Assembly: GCA_934699585.1 (NCBI GenBank)
Contig: CAKUWY010000017.1
Coordinates: 7,582-71,581, forward strand
Source: an uncultured Fibrobacter sp.
GTDB lineage: Bacteria > Fibrobacterota > Fibrobacteria > Fibrobacterales > Fibrobacteraceae
Reading direction: 5' to 3'
Length of the DNA: 64,000 nt
Shown here: in pieces, positions 40,674 to 50,062 of the stretch
Position numbering within the stretch: position 1 is the stretch's first letter
Layout: every line of letters begins with the position of its first letter
Notes under the pieces: generated by a model
The model's database searches: none
What the model saw: the letters and a program-made list of their open reading frames with translations, nothing else
What the model was told of the DNA's origin: nothing
Program-made: the position numbers and the translations under genes

Positions 40674-43556
40674 TCACTCGTCAGAAGACGCGTTTTCAAC
40701 AAATTCGCGGGCCTGTGACTTCCACAGGGCCATAAACGACTTGATGCTTGCCCGATTGTACCTGTCGCTATCGTAGTCGAACATGAGAGCAAAACGATCT
40801 CTTGCGTCCAAAATTTCCAGGTCAAAGATGCTCTGGTTTTTGGCTTTAGGCCGCTTGATTCCAAGCCTACGCTTAATGAGGGAACTTCCCCCACTCGCAT
40901 TGCGAATGTTCCCCTGATAAAGGACGCACAGACTGTCATGGGGCCGGTTTTGATTCCTGTAAAGAGTGTACTGACATGCCGGATTGGCAATGTTCTGCTG
41001 CACCTGGCGGTGGACCTCCCGCAGAAAATCAAGATTCCCCAACGAAGCATCGGCACCCACCGGGAGCGAGGAATAAAGTGCTCCCACCGCCCTGGATTCC
41101 CGCACATCGTCCCTATCCCTGTAAATCCAGTTTATCAGGACATTGCGGGCCTGGTTGTAGCAAGCCATGGCCTTCAAGGTGACCGCGATAAAGAATGCAC
41201 TTAGGCCAATCTTGACCTGGACACAGAAGTTTTCCAACCTGGTGCGTTCAATGTCCAGTTCCGAAATCATTATATCTTCGGACAAATCCGACGATTCAAA
41301 ATCTGTCTTGGGGCAACAATCCCACGTTCCCGTGCCGAACAAGGCATCAAAGCGATCCAGGGCGGCACGGAATTCCGGAGAATTGGGCAAATCTAGGCGC
41401 TTTGACAAAATCTGCTCGTAGCCATCGTCTTCTGGTTTACCGCCGGCATAAAGCCTTTCCACATCCCGCAAAAATGCATGGATGGAAGTCCCGTCAAAAA
41501 CGATGTGATGGAAATCGGTAAAGAGGAACGCCCCCTTTTCGGTCTTGAAAATCCTGATGCGGAAAAGCCTGTCCTTAAGCAGGTCAAAGGGGCAAACCAG
41601 GGCATCTTTCAGCTTGACAAATTCTGCTTCAGAAATTTGCTCTACCGGAAAGGCGACATCGACAAGATTTTCGTCGGCTAGATGCTGGGTGACCTCCCCA
41701 TTCGCCATCTTTTCAAAGCGGGTAAGCAAAGCCCTGTGGCTAAGCACCGCCTGTGAAAGGGCCAAGCCAAGCCGTTCCAAGTCCACGGATTCTTTCAGGG
41801 CGAACAAGGCGTAGATGTTATACATGGTGGAATCCACCGCACGCTGCTGGAAATTCCAGATATACTGCTGGGTGGGAAGCAGCGGGTAAATTCCTGTCGC
41901 CGGCGAAGTGACGGACTTTTCCGCAGAATCCGACAATTTCCGTTTCTGCCAAAGTGCCGCTATTTTCCGGGGGGTCCGTCCCGAATACACGTCGGACATT
42001 TCCAGCCCCGCCATGCCGGAGGCGACAATGGCCTCCATGGTCGTGATAGAAGAGCCTCCCAAGGCAAAAAAATCGTCATCGGTACCCACGTAGGCTACAT
42101 CCAATACCGTCTCGAACGCAGCACACAGGCGTTTTTCGCCATCGATTTCAGGGGCACTGTAGGGGGCGTGAGACGCCTCTTCGGCAGGGCACTGCAGGGA
42201 AAGCTTATCCAGTTTGCCGTTGCTGTTTCTGGGGACACTTTCCAGGTGCACAAAATGATTGGGCAACATGTAGTGCGGCAAGAACCTTGAAAGTTCCTCA
42301 AAGACGGATTCATATTCTATATCCACATCGTCGGTATAGTAGGCGCAAATGGTCGCCTTGCCCGAACCATCCTTGAAAATCTTGACGCACGCCCAAGAAA
42401 GTCCCAGAACCCTCCTGAGTGCCGATTCGATCTCGCCGGGTTCCACACGATTCCCGTCAATCTTTACCATGTCATTCTTGCGGCCTACAATCACCATATT
42501 CCCGTCAGGGAGCTCCCGTGCCATATCGCCGGTGTAAATCCAGCCATCCCTGAAGGTTTCGGCTGATTCCGCCGGCATGTTCACATAGCAGCGGACATAA
42601 GGGTTTTTCACCCGCAACTCTCCCTCACAAACATCCACCTCCATGCCGCCATAGGGCTTGCCGATAGGCGTGTTTTCGTAGGAGCGGTCTATCTTGAAAG
42701 CCGTGGGCATGGAACCGGTTTCGCTCATGCCGTACATGGCGTAAAGTTCCACGTTATCCAGATAAAGGTCGCGGATAATTTCTGCCGCCACGATTATCCG
42801 GCAGACACTGGGCGGAAACTCCTTGAAAAGCTTTATGTAGGTGGGCGTAACAAAAAGGGTGGTTATCCCCTGCTCCGCCATATAGTTCTGCATTACAGCC
42901 GGGTTCTTGGAAACGGCGTAGGGAACCACCGCAACCGAGGCTCCGGAACTCACCGCCCAAGCAAAAAGGAAAAAGGCCGGCAGGTAATTCAGGGACGCAA
43001 TGACTGCCACCTTGTGTCCAGGTTCCACCATTTTTTCGCCGGATGCGTTTCGCACATTGGTAGGCACCATCAGTTCTGCGGAGCCATATTCATGGAGAAT
43101 CCCCTTGGGGTGCCCCGTAGAGCCCGATGTATAGACGAAAAAAGCACCGTCGTGCAAATTTCTGGGGCGGCACCTGCCCAAAGTCCCAGAAGTAGCGGAA
43201 CCCGAGGCCCTCTCACCGAAAATCCTTTCAAGAAGGGCGTCGTCAAGGACAAGCCTGGGCTTTAAATCTTCACAGATGAACTTTTCCCGCTCAACAGGCT
43301 CCCCCGTCTCGATTCCTGCAAAGACGGCTCCCGCTTTCCAGACCCCGAGAAGGCAGGCGTAATGGAAAGCGCTCCTGGAAATTTTTACAAGGACCACGTC
43401 TTCGGCACCCACGTTCTCGCTTTCGAGGTAATCAAGTACCCGCCCCGAAAGGGCGTCCAGTTCGGCGTAGGTAAGGGACTTTTCTGCGTCCGACACGGCA
43501 ACGGTATCGGGCATTCGCTCCACATTCTCGAAAAAAGCTTTAAAAAAGTCCATCAT
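40674..43556 (-). CDS. single-module NRPS-like enzyme (A-PCP-C)
   Basis: This 960-residue protein has an adenylation domain (1-455: FVYTSGSTGHPKG, YGMSETGS, YTGDMA, KNDMVKIDGNRVEPGEIE, NGKLDKL), a carrier domain (about 470-545) with the phosphopantetheine serine in DDFFALGGSSITTMEA, and a condensation domain (about 560-955) with HHIVFDG. There is no thioesterase or second adenylation domain. The order suggests that one amino or other carboxylic acid is activated and joined to an acceptor that is free or held elsewhere. No phosphopantetheinyl transferase is encoded nearby. It is transcribed away from the MATE-GHKL and SpoIIE genes across an 86-base gap, which suggests that the exporter carries its product. 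Confidence 0.9.
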   Translation of the reverse strand: MMDFFKAFFENVERMPDTVAVSDAEKSLTYAELDALSGRVLDYLESENVGAEDVVLVKISRSAFHYACLLGVWKAGAVFAGIETGEPVEREKFICEDLKPRLVLDDALLERIFGERASGSATSGTLGRCRPRNLHDGAFFVYTSGSTGHPKGILHEYGSAELMVPTNVRNASGEKMVEPGHKVAVIASLNYLPAFFLFAWAVSSGASVAVVPYAVSKNPAVMQNYMAEQGITTLFVTPTYIKLFKEFPPSVCRIIVAAEIIRDLYLDNVELYAMYGMSETGSMPTAFKIDRSYENTPIGKPYGGMEVDVCEGELRVKNPYVRCYVNMPAESAETFRDGWIYTGDMARELPDGNMVIVGRKNDMVKIDGNRVEPGEIESALRRVLGLSWACVKIFKDGSGKATICAYYTDDVDIEYESVFEELSRFLPHYMLPNHFVHLESVPRNSNGKLDKLSLQCPAEEASHAPYSAPEIDGEKRLCAAFETVLDVAYVGTDDDFFALGGSSITTMEAIVASGMAGLEMSDVYSGRTPRKIAALWQKRKLSDSAEKSVTSPATGIYPLLPTQQYIWNFQQRAVDSTMYNIYALFALKESVDLERLGLALSQAVLSHRALLTRFEKMANGEVTQHLADENLVDVAFPVEQISEAEFVKLKDALVCPFDLLKDRLFRIRIFKTEKGAFLFTDFHHIVFDGTSIHAFLRDVERLYAGGKPEDDGYEQILSKRLDLPNSPEFRAALDRFDALFGTGTWDCCPKTDFESSDLSEDIMISELDIERTRLENFCVQVKIGLSAFFIAVTLKAMACYNQARNVLINWIYRDRDDVRESRAVGALYSSLPVGADASLGNLDFLREVHRQVQQNIANPACQYTLYRNQNRPHDSLCVLYQGNIRNASGGSSLIKRRLGIKRPKAKNQSIFDLEILDARDRFALMFDYDSDRYNRASIKSFMALWKSQAREFVENASSDE

Positions 43557-43642
43557 GGGGTGTTATTATGGATTTTTGCACCAGGGAACACCTCCGAAAA
43601 TAATAATTTGATGTTATCGAGAGTAACGATTCTGCGACATTT

Positions 43643-45352
43643 ATGAGCCGTAACAAGATTTTTTGCGAAGAAAGATTCAAGACACTGCTGGGAGCCTCCA
43701 CCGTAGGCATGATTATCCCCATCGTGGTCATTCTTTCCAATGCGGCCATTGTCGGAAACGTGCTTGACGAAAGGGCGCTGTCGGCCTGGAACGTCTTTAC
43801 CCCCCTGCTCAATTTCTTTATCGGGATTGCCGACATCGTAAGTATCGGCACCTGCTATGTCTATACCTACAAGATAGGCGAAACGGACAAGTCGGGAGCG
43901 GACAAGGTCTTTGGGCAGAGCCTCCTGGTTTCAATCGTGCTTTCGGCCATTACCTACTTCGCTTCCGGTGCCTGTTTCGAAATCTACCTGAACTACCTTA
44001 ACATAAGTCCAGAAATTACCCAGTATGCACAGGACTGTTTCTGCTACTACCGGTACGTGCTGATGCTCTACCCCGTCTATTTTTTGCTTTCGGACATGGT
44101 GCTCATGGACGGGGACGCGGCCTGCAGTTACCTTTCAAATGTGCTTCTGCTCGTAGTGGGCCTCCCCGTTTCCGTCGTGGCATGCACGAACATGGGAATC
44201 TCCGGCATCGGCGTCGGAGCACTGGTCGGCACCTTAGGAGCCATACTTGCCCTGTGCCTCCATTTCTTCCGCAAGTCCAACTCCCTTAGGCCCAGGTTCC
44301 ATTTCAGTTTCAAGCTCCTCGCCGCCACCCTGAAATACAGCATCGTCGATGCAAGCCTCTACCTGCTTGTGGGGCTACAGACCTTTATACTGAACAAGTA
44401 CGTTATTTTCAACTATGGCGAATTCAACCTGCCTGTACTGACGCTCGTGACAAGCGTTATCCAATTGACCATCATCTTTGACGGCATCGGCCAGGCAATG
44501 ACGCCCCTTGCCAACGTTTACCATGGCGAAAAAAATCCAGAAGGCGTGCGGAAGGTCATGAAAATTTCCATAAAGGCGGCACTGGCAGAAGGGCTGATCT
44601 TCACCCTGATTCTAGCCATTTTCGCCCCCATAATTCCCCGCGCCTTCAATATCGAATCTCCCCTATTGCAGGAACTTTCCACCAAGGCCCTCTGGATAGT
44701 TTGCCCAACCCTGTGTTGTACCGCCCTGCTTTTTCTTTTCACCTCCTATTTCTTGGTGCGGCAGTCCATCAGCCACAGCCTTACCATCTGCGTTCTCAAG
44801 GATTTGCTGATGCCAATCCTGTGCGTGTTTGCCTTCGGGGCTATGATTGGCTTTTCGGGCGTATGGGTGGGGCTTTCCCTGGCACCGCTCCTTACCCTCG
44901 TTATAAGCACACTGCTGTCCCTGTTACGTTTCAAAGGAAAGAAATTCCCCTTGTTCCTGGATGAATCCGAAAAGCACCATTATTCCTTTGACTTCGTGGT
45001 CACCACTGAGAATACCATGAGCATCCAACAGAAAGTCCGGAAATTCCTGATCCAGGAAGGCGTTTCAAGCAAGAACATCACCAAGGCCCTGCTAATCATA
45101 GAAGAGATTTACATGTTCCTGATAGACCACAATGCGCCCAAGGTTCTCTTGTCCGAACTCACCATTGTTGTAGGCAAGCACGTGCAGATGATTTTCAGGG
45201 ACGACGGAAAGATTTTCGACATCACGAGCGAAATAAGCGCCACCTCTTCTTTCCGGGGGTTTGTCCTGAAAAACATCATGATAAACCAGGAAGACAAGAA
45301 AAACATTACCACCACGAGCTACAACCGGAATTTTATTATATTACCCCTGTAA
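43643..45352 (+). CDS. MATE-family exporter with a C-terminal GHKL (RsbW-like) domain
   Basis: This 569-residue protein has about twelve membrane segments in residues 15-430 (a MATE fold; two related halves). Residues about 440-569 resemble an RsbW/SpoIIAB-type ATPase: a first helix around IQQKVRKFLIQEGV, an EEIYMF helix in the N-box position, FRDDGKIFDIT in the G1 position and a C-terminal NRNFIILPL strand. The N-box Asn is replaced, while the G1 Asp is kept, so ATP binding is possible and kinase activity doubtful. MATE pumps use Na+ or H+ gradients; a cytoplasmic GHKL tail is unusual and suggests control of transport. The phosphatase gene follows after 22 bases. Confidence 0.85.
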   Translation: MSRNKIFCEERFKTLLGASTVGMIIPIVVILSNAAIVGNVLDERALSAWNVFTPLLNFFIGIADIVSIGTCYVYTYKIGETDKSGADKVFGQSLLVSIVLSAITYFASGACFEIYLNYLNISPEITQYAQDCFCYYRYVLMLYPVYFLLSDMVLMDGDAACSYLSNVLLLVVGLPVSVVACTNMGISGIGVGALVGTLGAILALCLHFFRKSNSLRPRFHFSFKLLAATLKYSIVDASLYLLVGLQTFILNKYVIFNYGEFNLPVLTLVTSVIQLTIIFDGIGQAMTPLANVYHGEKNPEGVRKVMKISIKAALAEGLIFTLILAIFAPIIPRAFNIESPLLQELSTKALWIVCPTLCCTALLFLFTSYFLVRQSISHSLTICVLKDLLMPILCVFAFGAMIGFSGVWVGLSLAPLLTLVISTLLSLLRFKGKKFPLFLDESEKHHYSFDFVVTTENTMSIQQKVRKFLIQEGVSSKNITKALLIIEEIYMFLIDHNAPKVLLSELTIVVGKHVQMIFRDDGKIFDITSEISATSSFRGFVLKNIMINQEDKKNITTTSYNRNFIILPL

Positions 45353-45374
45353 GCAGTTAGACTATGGACTTGGT

Positions 45375-46826
45375 ATGGCCCACAAAAAAATAAAATTCAG
45401 TGAATCTACCCAGGCACTGTTCGAAGAAAACGAATGGAAGGCCAACAACCTCATTGCAGGTTCTTTCGGCATCTTGGCGTTTATCTACCTCGTCATCGCC
45501 ATCTGCTCCATTACCGGCGTCTTCGACGTTCCCGCCACATGGGGGATTTTCTTTTTTGGGCTACAGACCGCCTTGTTTATCGCCATGATGTTTGCCATCA
45601 GGTGCTTGAACCAAAAAAAGTTTACCAAGTACGTGGGCCTCGTGGTTTTACTTTTGGCCATCAGCCTCTACACGGTCATATACTCCTACGGCGTGGAGCT
45701 CCTGTTTGCCATTCCCATTGTACTGAGCTGCCGCTACTACCTGAAAAAAGTGACCCTAAACGTATCGATAGTGACAACTATCGCCTATATCGTTTCTAAG
45801 TTCCTGTCTTCTATTTACGGGCTTCCGGACATCAACATGGTCTCCTTTGTTCCGGGAACCATCATCACCATCACCAGCACCATGGACGCGGCCATTGCCG
45901 ACGCCATCAGCCAGCTGCAAGGGGAAGCCCTGCACCAATTCCTGGTGGACTACAACATCAACAACTTCTTCTACTGTATCGACAGCAACCTGGTATTCCT
46001 CTTGGCCATCATCTATGTCTGCTACAACACTACAAAGCGGATGCAGACCATGGTGCTTATCCAGGCAGACATTTCCAGCAAGAAAGCCGCCGTGGAATCA
46101 GAACTGAAGATGGGGAACTCCATCCAGATAAGCATGCTCCCCCACAATTTCCCCTCATCGGAATCCGTAGAAATCTTTGCCACCATGGACCCTGCTAAAG
46201 AAGTGGGCGGTGACTTTTACGATTTCTTCTTTATCGACAAGACCCATGTGGGTATCGTCGTAGCCGACGTTTCGGGCAAGGGCGTGCCTGCGGCCCTATT
46301 CATGGTGATTACCAAGACCCTCATCAAGGACCAGGCCAAGCTGGGGCTGTCTCCCGAAAAGGTGTTCACCAAGGTGAACCACTCCTTGAGCAAGAGCGAC
46401 GACGAGGGAATGTTCGTGACGGCATGGTTCGGTGTCCTGGACATGGAAACGGGAGTCTTGAGTTATTCCAACGCAGGGCACAACCCGCCCCTGATTTGTA
46501 TCGGAGGCAAGGATTTCCAGTTCCTGCGGTCGCCCAAACGCAAGTTGCCGCTGGCTGCCATGGATAAAGTCGAATACTACCAGGAAAGCATCACCCTTTC
46601 GGCAGGCGACAGCATTTTCCTCTATACCGATGGCGTTACCGAGGCCTGCCACCAGAAGGATTTCTACGGGGAGACCCGCCTGACGGAATACCTGAACAAG
46701 AACCGCAACACGGACCTGGAAGGCGTTCTGCACGGGCTCAAGACGGAGCTGGACGCTTTTGCCGATGGCGAACCGCAATACGATGACATCACTATGCTGA
46801 TGATGAAATATAAGGGGAGAGGATAG
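45375..46826 (+). CDS. membrane SpoIIE/RsbU-type PP2C phosphatase
   Basis: This 483-residue protein has about six membrane segments (residues 25-230), a short coiled linker, and a PP2C-like SpoIIE domain (about 260-480) with the metal-binding residues in EVGGDFYDFF, VADVSGKGVPAALFM, FLYTDGVTEA and DDITMLMM. Such enzymes dephosphorylate STAS-domain anti-sigma antagonists in partner-switch circuits. No STAS protein is encoded in the window. With the GHKL domain on the MATE protein just upstream, it forms two-thirds of such a switch. The membrane part may sense a signal. Confidence 0.9.
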   Translation: MAHKKIKFSESTQALFEENEWKANNLIAGSFGILAFIYLVIAICSITGVFDVPATWGIFFFGLQTALFIAMMFAIRCLNQKKFTKYVGLVVLLLAISLYTVIYSYGVELLFAIPIVLSCRYYLKKVTLNVSIVTTIAYIVSKFLSSIYGLPDINMVSFVPGTIITITSTMDAAIADAISQLQGEALHQFLVDYNINNFFYCIDSNLVFLLAIIYVCYNTTKRMQTMVLIQADISSKKAAVESELKMGNSIQISMLPHNFPSSESVEIFATMDPAKEVGGDFYDFFFIDKTHVGIVVADVSGKGVPAALFMVITKTLIKDQAKLGLSPEKVFTKVNHSLSKSDDEGMFVTAWFGVLDMETGVLSYSNAGHNPPLICIGGKDFQFLRSPKRKLPLAAMDKVEYYQESITLSAGDSIFLYTDGVTEACHQKDFYGETRLTEYLNKNRNTDLEGVLHGLKTELDAFADGEPQYDDITMLMMKYKGRG

Positions 46827-46981
46827 TTAGTGGTTGGTGGTTAGTGATTAGTGGTTAGGGAGATGTGAAGTGTGTAATGTGAGATTAGTAGTGAGTTGTG
46901 GGTTGTGAGGCGTGATGGTTACAAGAGGTTCGAGGCGCGAGGTTCGAGCATTGTCATCCTCGCGCAGGCGAGGATCCGCTT
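46826..46981. repeat. heptanucleotide tracts and a REP-like palindrome before the symporter gene
   Basis: Three successive 7-base-period blocks (GTGGTTA-like; ATGTGA/GTGAG-like; GGTTCGA-like) are followed by the palindrome CATCCTCGCGCAGGCGAGGATCC (about 46955-46977). The 218-base gap has no gene; the 60 bases before the symporter are A/T-rich and may hold its promoter. Confidence 0.8.
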
Positions 46982-47044
46982 GAGGAAACAAGAGTTAAGT
47001 TTTAGTTTGTAGAATTAAAAATCAGGGAACTAGGATAGTCAAAA

Positions 47045-48706
47045 ATGTCAAACAAGAGAGAAAACTGGGGTTCCAAGCTGGGAGTAATCCTCGCCGTGGC
47101 AGGTTCTGCCGTCGGACTCGGCAACTTTTTACGCTTTCCCGTGCAGGCGGCCACCAATGGCGGCGGAGCTTTCATCATCCCCTACCTGATTGCCTTTTTG
47201 CTTTTGGGCATTCCTCTTTCGTGGATGGAATGGACCCTTGGCCGTGCGGCAGGACTCCACCATCACGGTACCGCACCGGGTGGATTCCACTACATTCTCG
47301 GTAAAAAGCCCTGGGCAAAGCACCTGGGCTCCTTGGGACTTTTACCCCCGCTGTTCATCAGCTTCTACTATGTCTTTATCCAGTCCTGGATTCTGGCATT
47401 TACTTACTATTCCGCCACTGGAAAGCTCATGGAAGTTGTGGCTGGCGGCTACGAACCCATGAAGGAATTCTTCGGCAACTACATCATGCTGAACACCAAG
47501 GTAGGCCCCATTCCTGCCGCCATCCTGTTCTTCTTGATTACCTTCGCCTGCAACATGGGGCTTTTGTCCTTCGGCGTGCGCAAGGGCATCGAGCGGGTGA
47601 ACAAGGTCACCATGCCCATCCTCCTCATCATGGGCATTATCCTGGTGGTTCGTGTGCTTACCGTTACCGACATCGGCAAGGGCCTTGCCTTCGTGTGGAA
47701 TCCGAACTTCTCTGAAATGCTCAACCCCGCCGTGTGGCTTGCGGCATCGGGCCAGGTGTTCTTTACCATGAGTCTTGGCATGGGCATCGTGTTCTGCTAC
47801 GCCAGTTACCTGAAACCCAAGGAAGACCTGGTGCTTTCGTCCCTGACCGCCGGCGCTACCAACGGATTTGCCGAAATTATCTTGGGCGGCACCATCGTGA
47901 TTCCTATGGCGGTGCTCATCGCCGGCAACAACATCGAGGAATGCGCCAAGCTGGGCACCTTCGGTCTCGGATTCCAGACCATGCCATTCGTGTTCGGGCA
48001 GCTTCCCTTCGGCGGATTTTTCCAGACGCTCTGGTTTGCCATGCTCTTTATTGCAGGTGTCACCAGCGCCATTTCCATCATTCAGCCCCTGATCAGCTTC
48101 TGCGAAGACGACCTGAAGTTCCACCGCAAAAAGGCCATCGCCGCCACAGGTACCGTGACCTTCCTGGGCAGCCTGGTGGGCATCTTCGGCCTTGCCGCCG
48201 GTGCCGTCGATGAACTGGACTTTTGGGGCGGCAGTTTCTTGCTGGTGGTGCTCGGCACCATCCAGGCGTTCATTTTTGCCTTTGTGCTAGGTCGCCACAA
48301 GTCCGAGACCATCGGCGAAGACGGCAAACCCGAAAACGAGGCCTTTGCCCTGATGAACGACGGAGCGGCCCTAAAGCTCCCCCGCTTTATCCGCCCTATC
48401 ATCATGTACGTGTGCCCGATTTACCTTGCCATTGTGCTTGTGGCGTGGATGATCCACGACGGAATGGACGTGTTGCTGTTGAGCAATGTGGCCGCCGATG
48501 CGCGAGTCACCTTCCTTGGTCACGAATTCTCCCAGATTGGCTTTACCTGGGGCGTGCGCGGATTCCTGCTTGCGCTGGTAATCCTTTTGAATATTGCCAT
48601 CTACTTTGCCTGGAGGCAGGGGGGCACTGCAAGACTCACCACCATCTTGCATAAACAAACCAAGTCTGTGGGCCGAGCCGGTGAACACGACGAAGAGGAG
48701 GCATAA
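47045..48706 (+). CDS. sodium-dependent amino-acid symporter (NSS family)
   Basis: This 553-residue membrane protein has the NSS start SKLGVILAVAGSAVGLGNFLRFP (the unwound first helix that holds Na+ and substrate) followed by further membrane helices, with GQVFFTMSLGMG in helix 6. It imports an amino acid with sodium. The tiny gene directly after it looks like the small subunit of MetPS-type transporters, so methionine or another neutral amino acid is a reasonable guess. The length is typical for the long NSS form. Confidence 0.92.
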   Translation: MSNKRENWGSKLGVILAVAGSAVGLGNFLRFPVQAATNGGGAFIIPYLIAFLLLGIPLSWMEWTLGRAAGLHHHGTAPGGFHYILGKKPWAKHLGSLGLLPPLFISFYYVFIQSWILAFTYYSATGKLMEVVAGGYEPMKEFFGNYIMLNTKVGPIPAAILFFLITFACNMGLLSFGVRKGIERVNKVTMPILLIMGIILVVRVLTVTDIGKGLAFVWNPNFSEMLNPAVWLAASGQVFFTMSLGMGIVFCYASYLKPKEDLVLSSLTAGATNGFAEIILGGTIVIPMAVLIAGNNIEECAKLGTFGLGFQTMPFVFGQLPFGGFFQTLWFAMLFIAGVTSAISIIQPLISFCEDDLKFHRKKAIAATGTVTFLGSLVGIFGLAAGAVDELDFWGGSFLLVVLGTIQAFIFAFVLGRHKSETIGEDGKPENEAFALMNDGAALKLPRFIRPIIMYVCPIYLAIVLVAWMIHDGMDVLLLSNVAADARVTFLGHEFSQIGFTWGVRGFLLALVILLNIAIYFAWRQGGTARLTTILHKQTKSVGRAGEHDEEEA

Positions 48707-48708
48707 CC

Positions 48709-48810
48709 ATGGAATTTTCTACAAGCGGATTGATTTTTATGGTAGCCTCCTGGGCCGCCATCATCGGACTTTGTATATTTTGTTTCGCAAAGGTCTTTAA
48801 GAAAAAGTAA
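48709..48810 (+). CDS. small membrane subunit of the NSS transporter (MetS-like)
   Basis: This 33-residue frame starts 2 bases after the symporter stop and has AGAGGAGG upstream. It encodes one membrane helix (LIFMVASWAAIIGLCIFCFA) with a KKK end. In Corynebacterium the NSS protein MetP needs a short partner, MetS, of the same layout. Size, position and topology support this role. Confidence 0.8.
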   Translation: MEFSTSGLIFMVASWAAIIGLCIFCFAKVFKKK

Positions 48811-48836
48811 CTGTCGAGAATTTGAAGGAGAGAACC

Positions 48837-49346
48837 GTGAAGGACATTCAAGAGAAAGTATCTGAACTGGGACTGACCCTACCCCAATGCCCGGCCCCGC
48901 TGGCGGCCTACATTCCCGCCACCCGCTACGGCGATACCATCGTGGTTTCTGGGCAGTTGCCCTCCATCAACGGGGACTTCTCCAACTTCTGCGGCACGGT
49001 GCCTACGGACATTTCCGTAGAAAAGGCTACCGAGGCGGCTCAGATTTGCCTAATGAACAACATCGCCGCCGCCATGACACTTTTGGAAAGCGACGAAACC
49101 CTGATGCTGGTGCAGATGCAGGGCTTTGTGCAGTCCGCAAGCGATTTTCACGAACAGCCCGCTGTGCTGAACGGGGCTTCCGAGCTGGCCGTGCGCATCT
49201 TGGGCGAAAACGGCAAGCATGCCCGTACCGCCGTAGGTGTTGCCTCCCTACCGAAAAATGCAGCCGTCGAAATCAGCTGCACGTTCCAGGCCATCCGCAA
49301 GGCAATTAGCTACAGCGGACGGTATCATTGGATTGAGAAGAAATAG
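48837..49346 (+). CDS. RidA-family protein (YjgF/UK114)
   Basis: This 169-residue protein belongs to the longer RidA-like subgroup. Visible features are LAAYIPATRYGDTIVVSGQLP, EKATEAAQICLMNNIAAA and HARTAVGVASLPKNAAVEISCTF. The conserved RidA arginine falls in HARTAVG. Classical RidA deaminates reactive enamines made by PLP enzymes; this subgroup is less studied. GTG 48837 is the likely start, with AAGGAG six bases upstream. It may be cotranscribed with the symporter genes. Its stop abuts the convergent ppa stop. Confidence 0.88.
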   Translation: MKDIQEKVSELGLTLPQCPAPLAAYIPATRYGDTIVVSGQLPSINGDFSNFCGTVPTDISVEKATEAAQICLMNNIAAAMTLLESDETLMLVQMQGFVQSASDFHEQPAVLNGASELAVRILGENGKHARTAVGVASLPKNAAVEISCTFQAIRKAISYSGRYHWIEKK

Positions 49347-49937
49347 TTATATCAACTCTTCGGGAGGCAGGTGGTCGCCGCTTTCCGGTTCCTGGTAGCA
49401 GGTTTCCGGAACCTGGACTTGCATCTGGAAGTAGGCCCTATGGGCCGCAATCACCCGTTCACGGGCGAATTCCGCGTTCTGCCAGTCCCCAATCTGCACG
49501 TCCTTGCCTTCCAGTTCCTTGTAGTTCTGGAAAAAGTTCTTGGTGATGCGGAGGAACATCTGGTCCACGTCGGTAATGTCCTTGATGGGACGCGGGTTGA
49601 AGACCGGCACTCCCAGAACCTTGTAGTCCTTCTTGCCGCCGTCGGTCATGTCCAAAGCACCAATCACGCGGCAGGTGCAAACAGAACCCGTCATCATGGA
49701 GGCGGGACTGTAGATGAGCATGTCCAGGGCGTCGCCGTCGTCGGCCTTGGTGCTGGGGATAAATCCGTAAGTGCAAGGATAGCTCATGGAGCTGAGCAGG
49801 CAGCGGTCCAGGCGGAACACGTGCAGGCGCTCGTCATATTCGTACTTGAGGTTGGTGTCCTTGCCGATTTCCACCACGCAGTCCACTTCGTAGGGGTACT
49901 TGCGTCCGATGGGGAGATCGAGATAGTTAATAGCCAT
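49347..49937 (-). CDS. ppa: inorganic pyrophosphatase (family I)
   Basis: This 196-residue soluble enzyme hydrolyses pyrophosphate. The metal-binding signature D-x-D-x-x-D appears in DDGDALDMLI, and YPCTYGFIPST is also typical. It is slightly longer than the E. coli enzyme owing to its C-terminus. It converges with the RidA gene without any space for a terminator. A small hairpin precedes its ribosome site (GGAG). Confidence 0.95.
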   Translation of the reverse strand: MAINYLDLPIGRKYPYEVDCVVEIGKDTNLKYEYDERLHVFRLDRCLLSSMSYPCTYGFIPSTKADDGDALDMLIYSPASMMTGSVCTCRVIGALDMTDGGKKDYKVLGVPVFNPRPIKDITDVDQMFLRITKNFFQNYKELEGKDVQIGDWQNAEFARERVIAAHRAYFQMQVQVPETCYQEPESGDHLPPEELI

Positions 49938-49947
49938 TTAAACTCCG

Positions 49948-49966
49948 TAGGTCCACCTTGGACCTA
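49948..49966. promoter_or_regulatory. inverted repeat in the ppa leader
   Basis: TAGGTCC and GGACCTA surround a 5-base loop, directly before GGAG and the ppa ATG. It could be an operator or an RNA hairpin that affects translation. Confidence 0.45.
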
Positions 49967-50062
49967 ATTCATTGTCATTTCCAAAATGTAACGCAAATTT
50001 AGCATTTGTATATAAAAAAACAAGGGGGGCTTCAGGATTCAAAGATCGTGATTTGAACGAAA

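Noticed and set aside
40674..43556. Siderophore synthetase
   Set aside because: No iron-uptake genes, no cyclisation domain and no thioesterase are present; only one A-PCP-C module is seen, so the product cannot be named.
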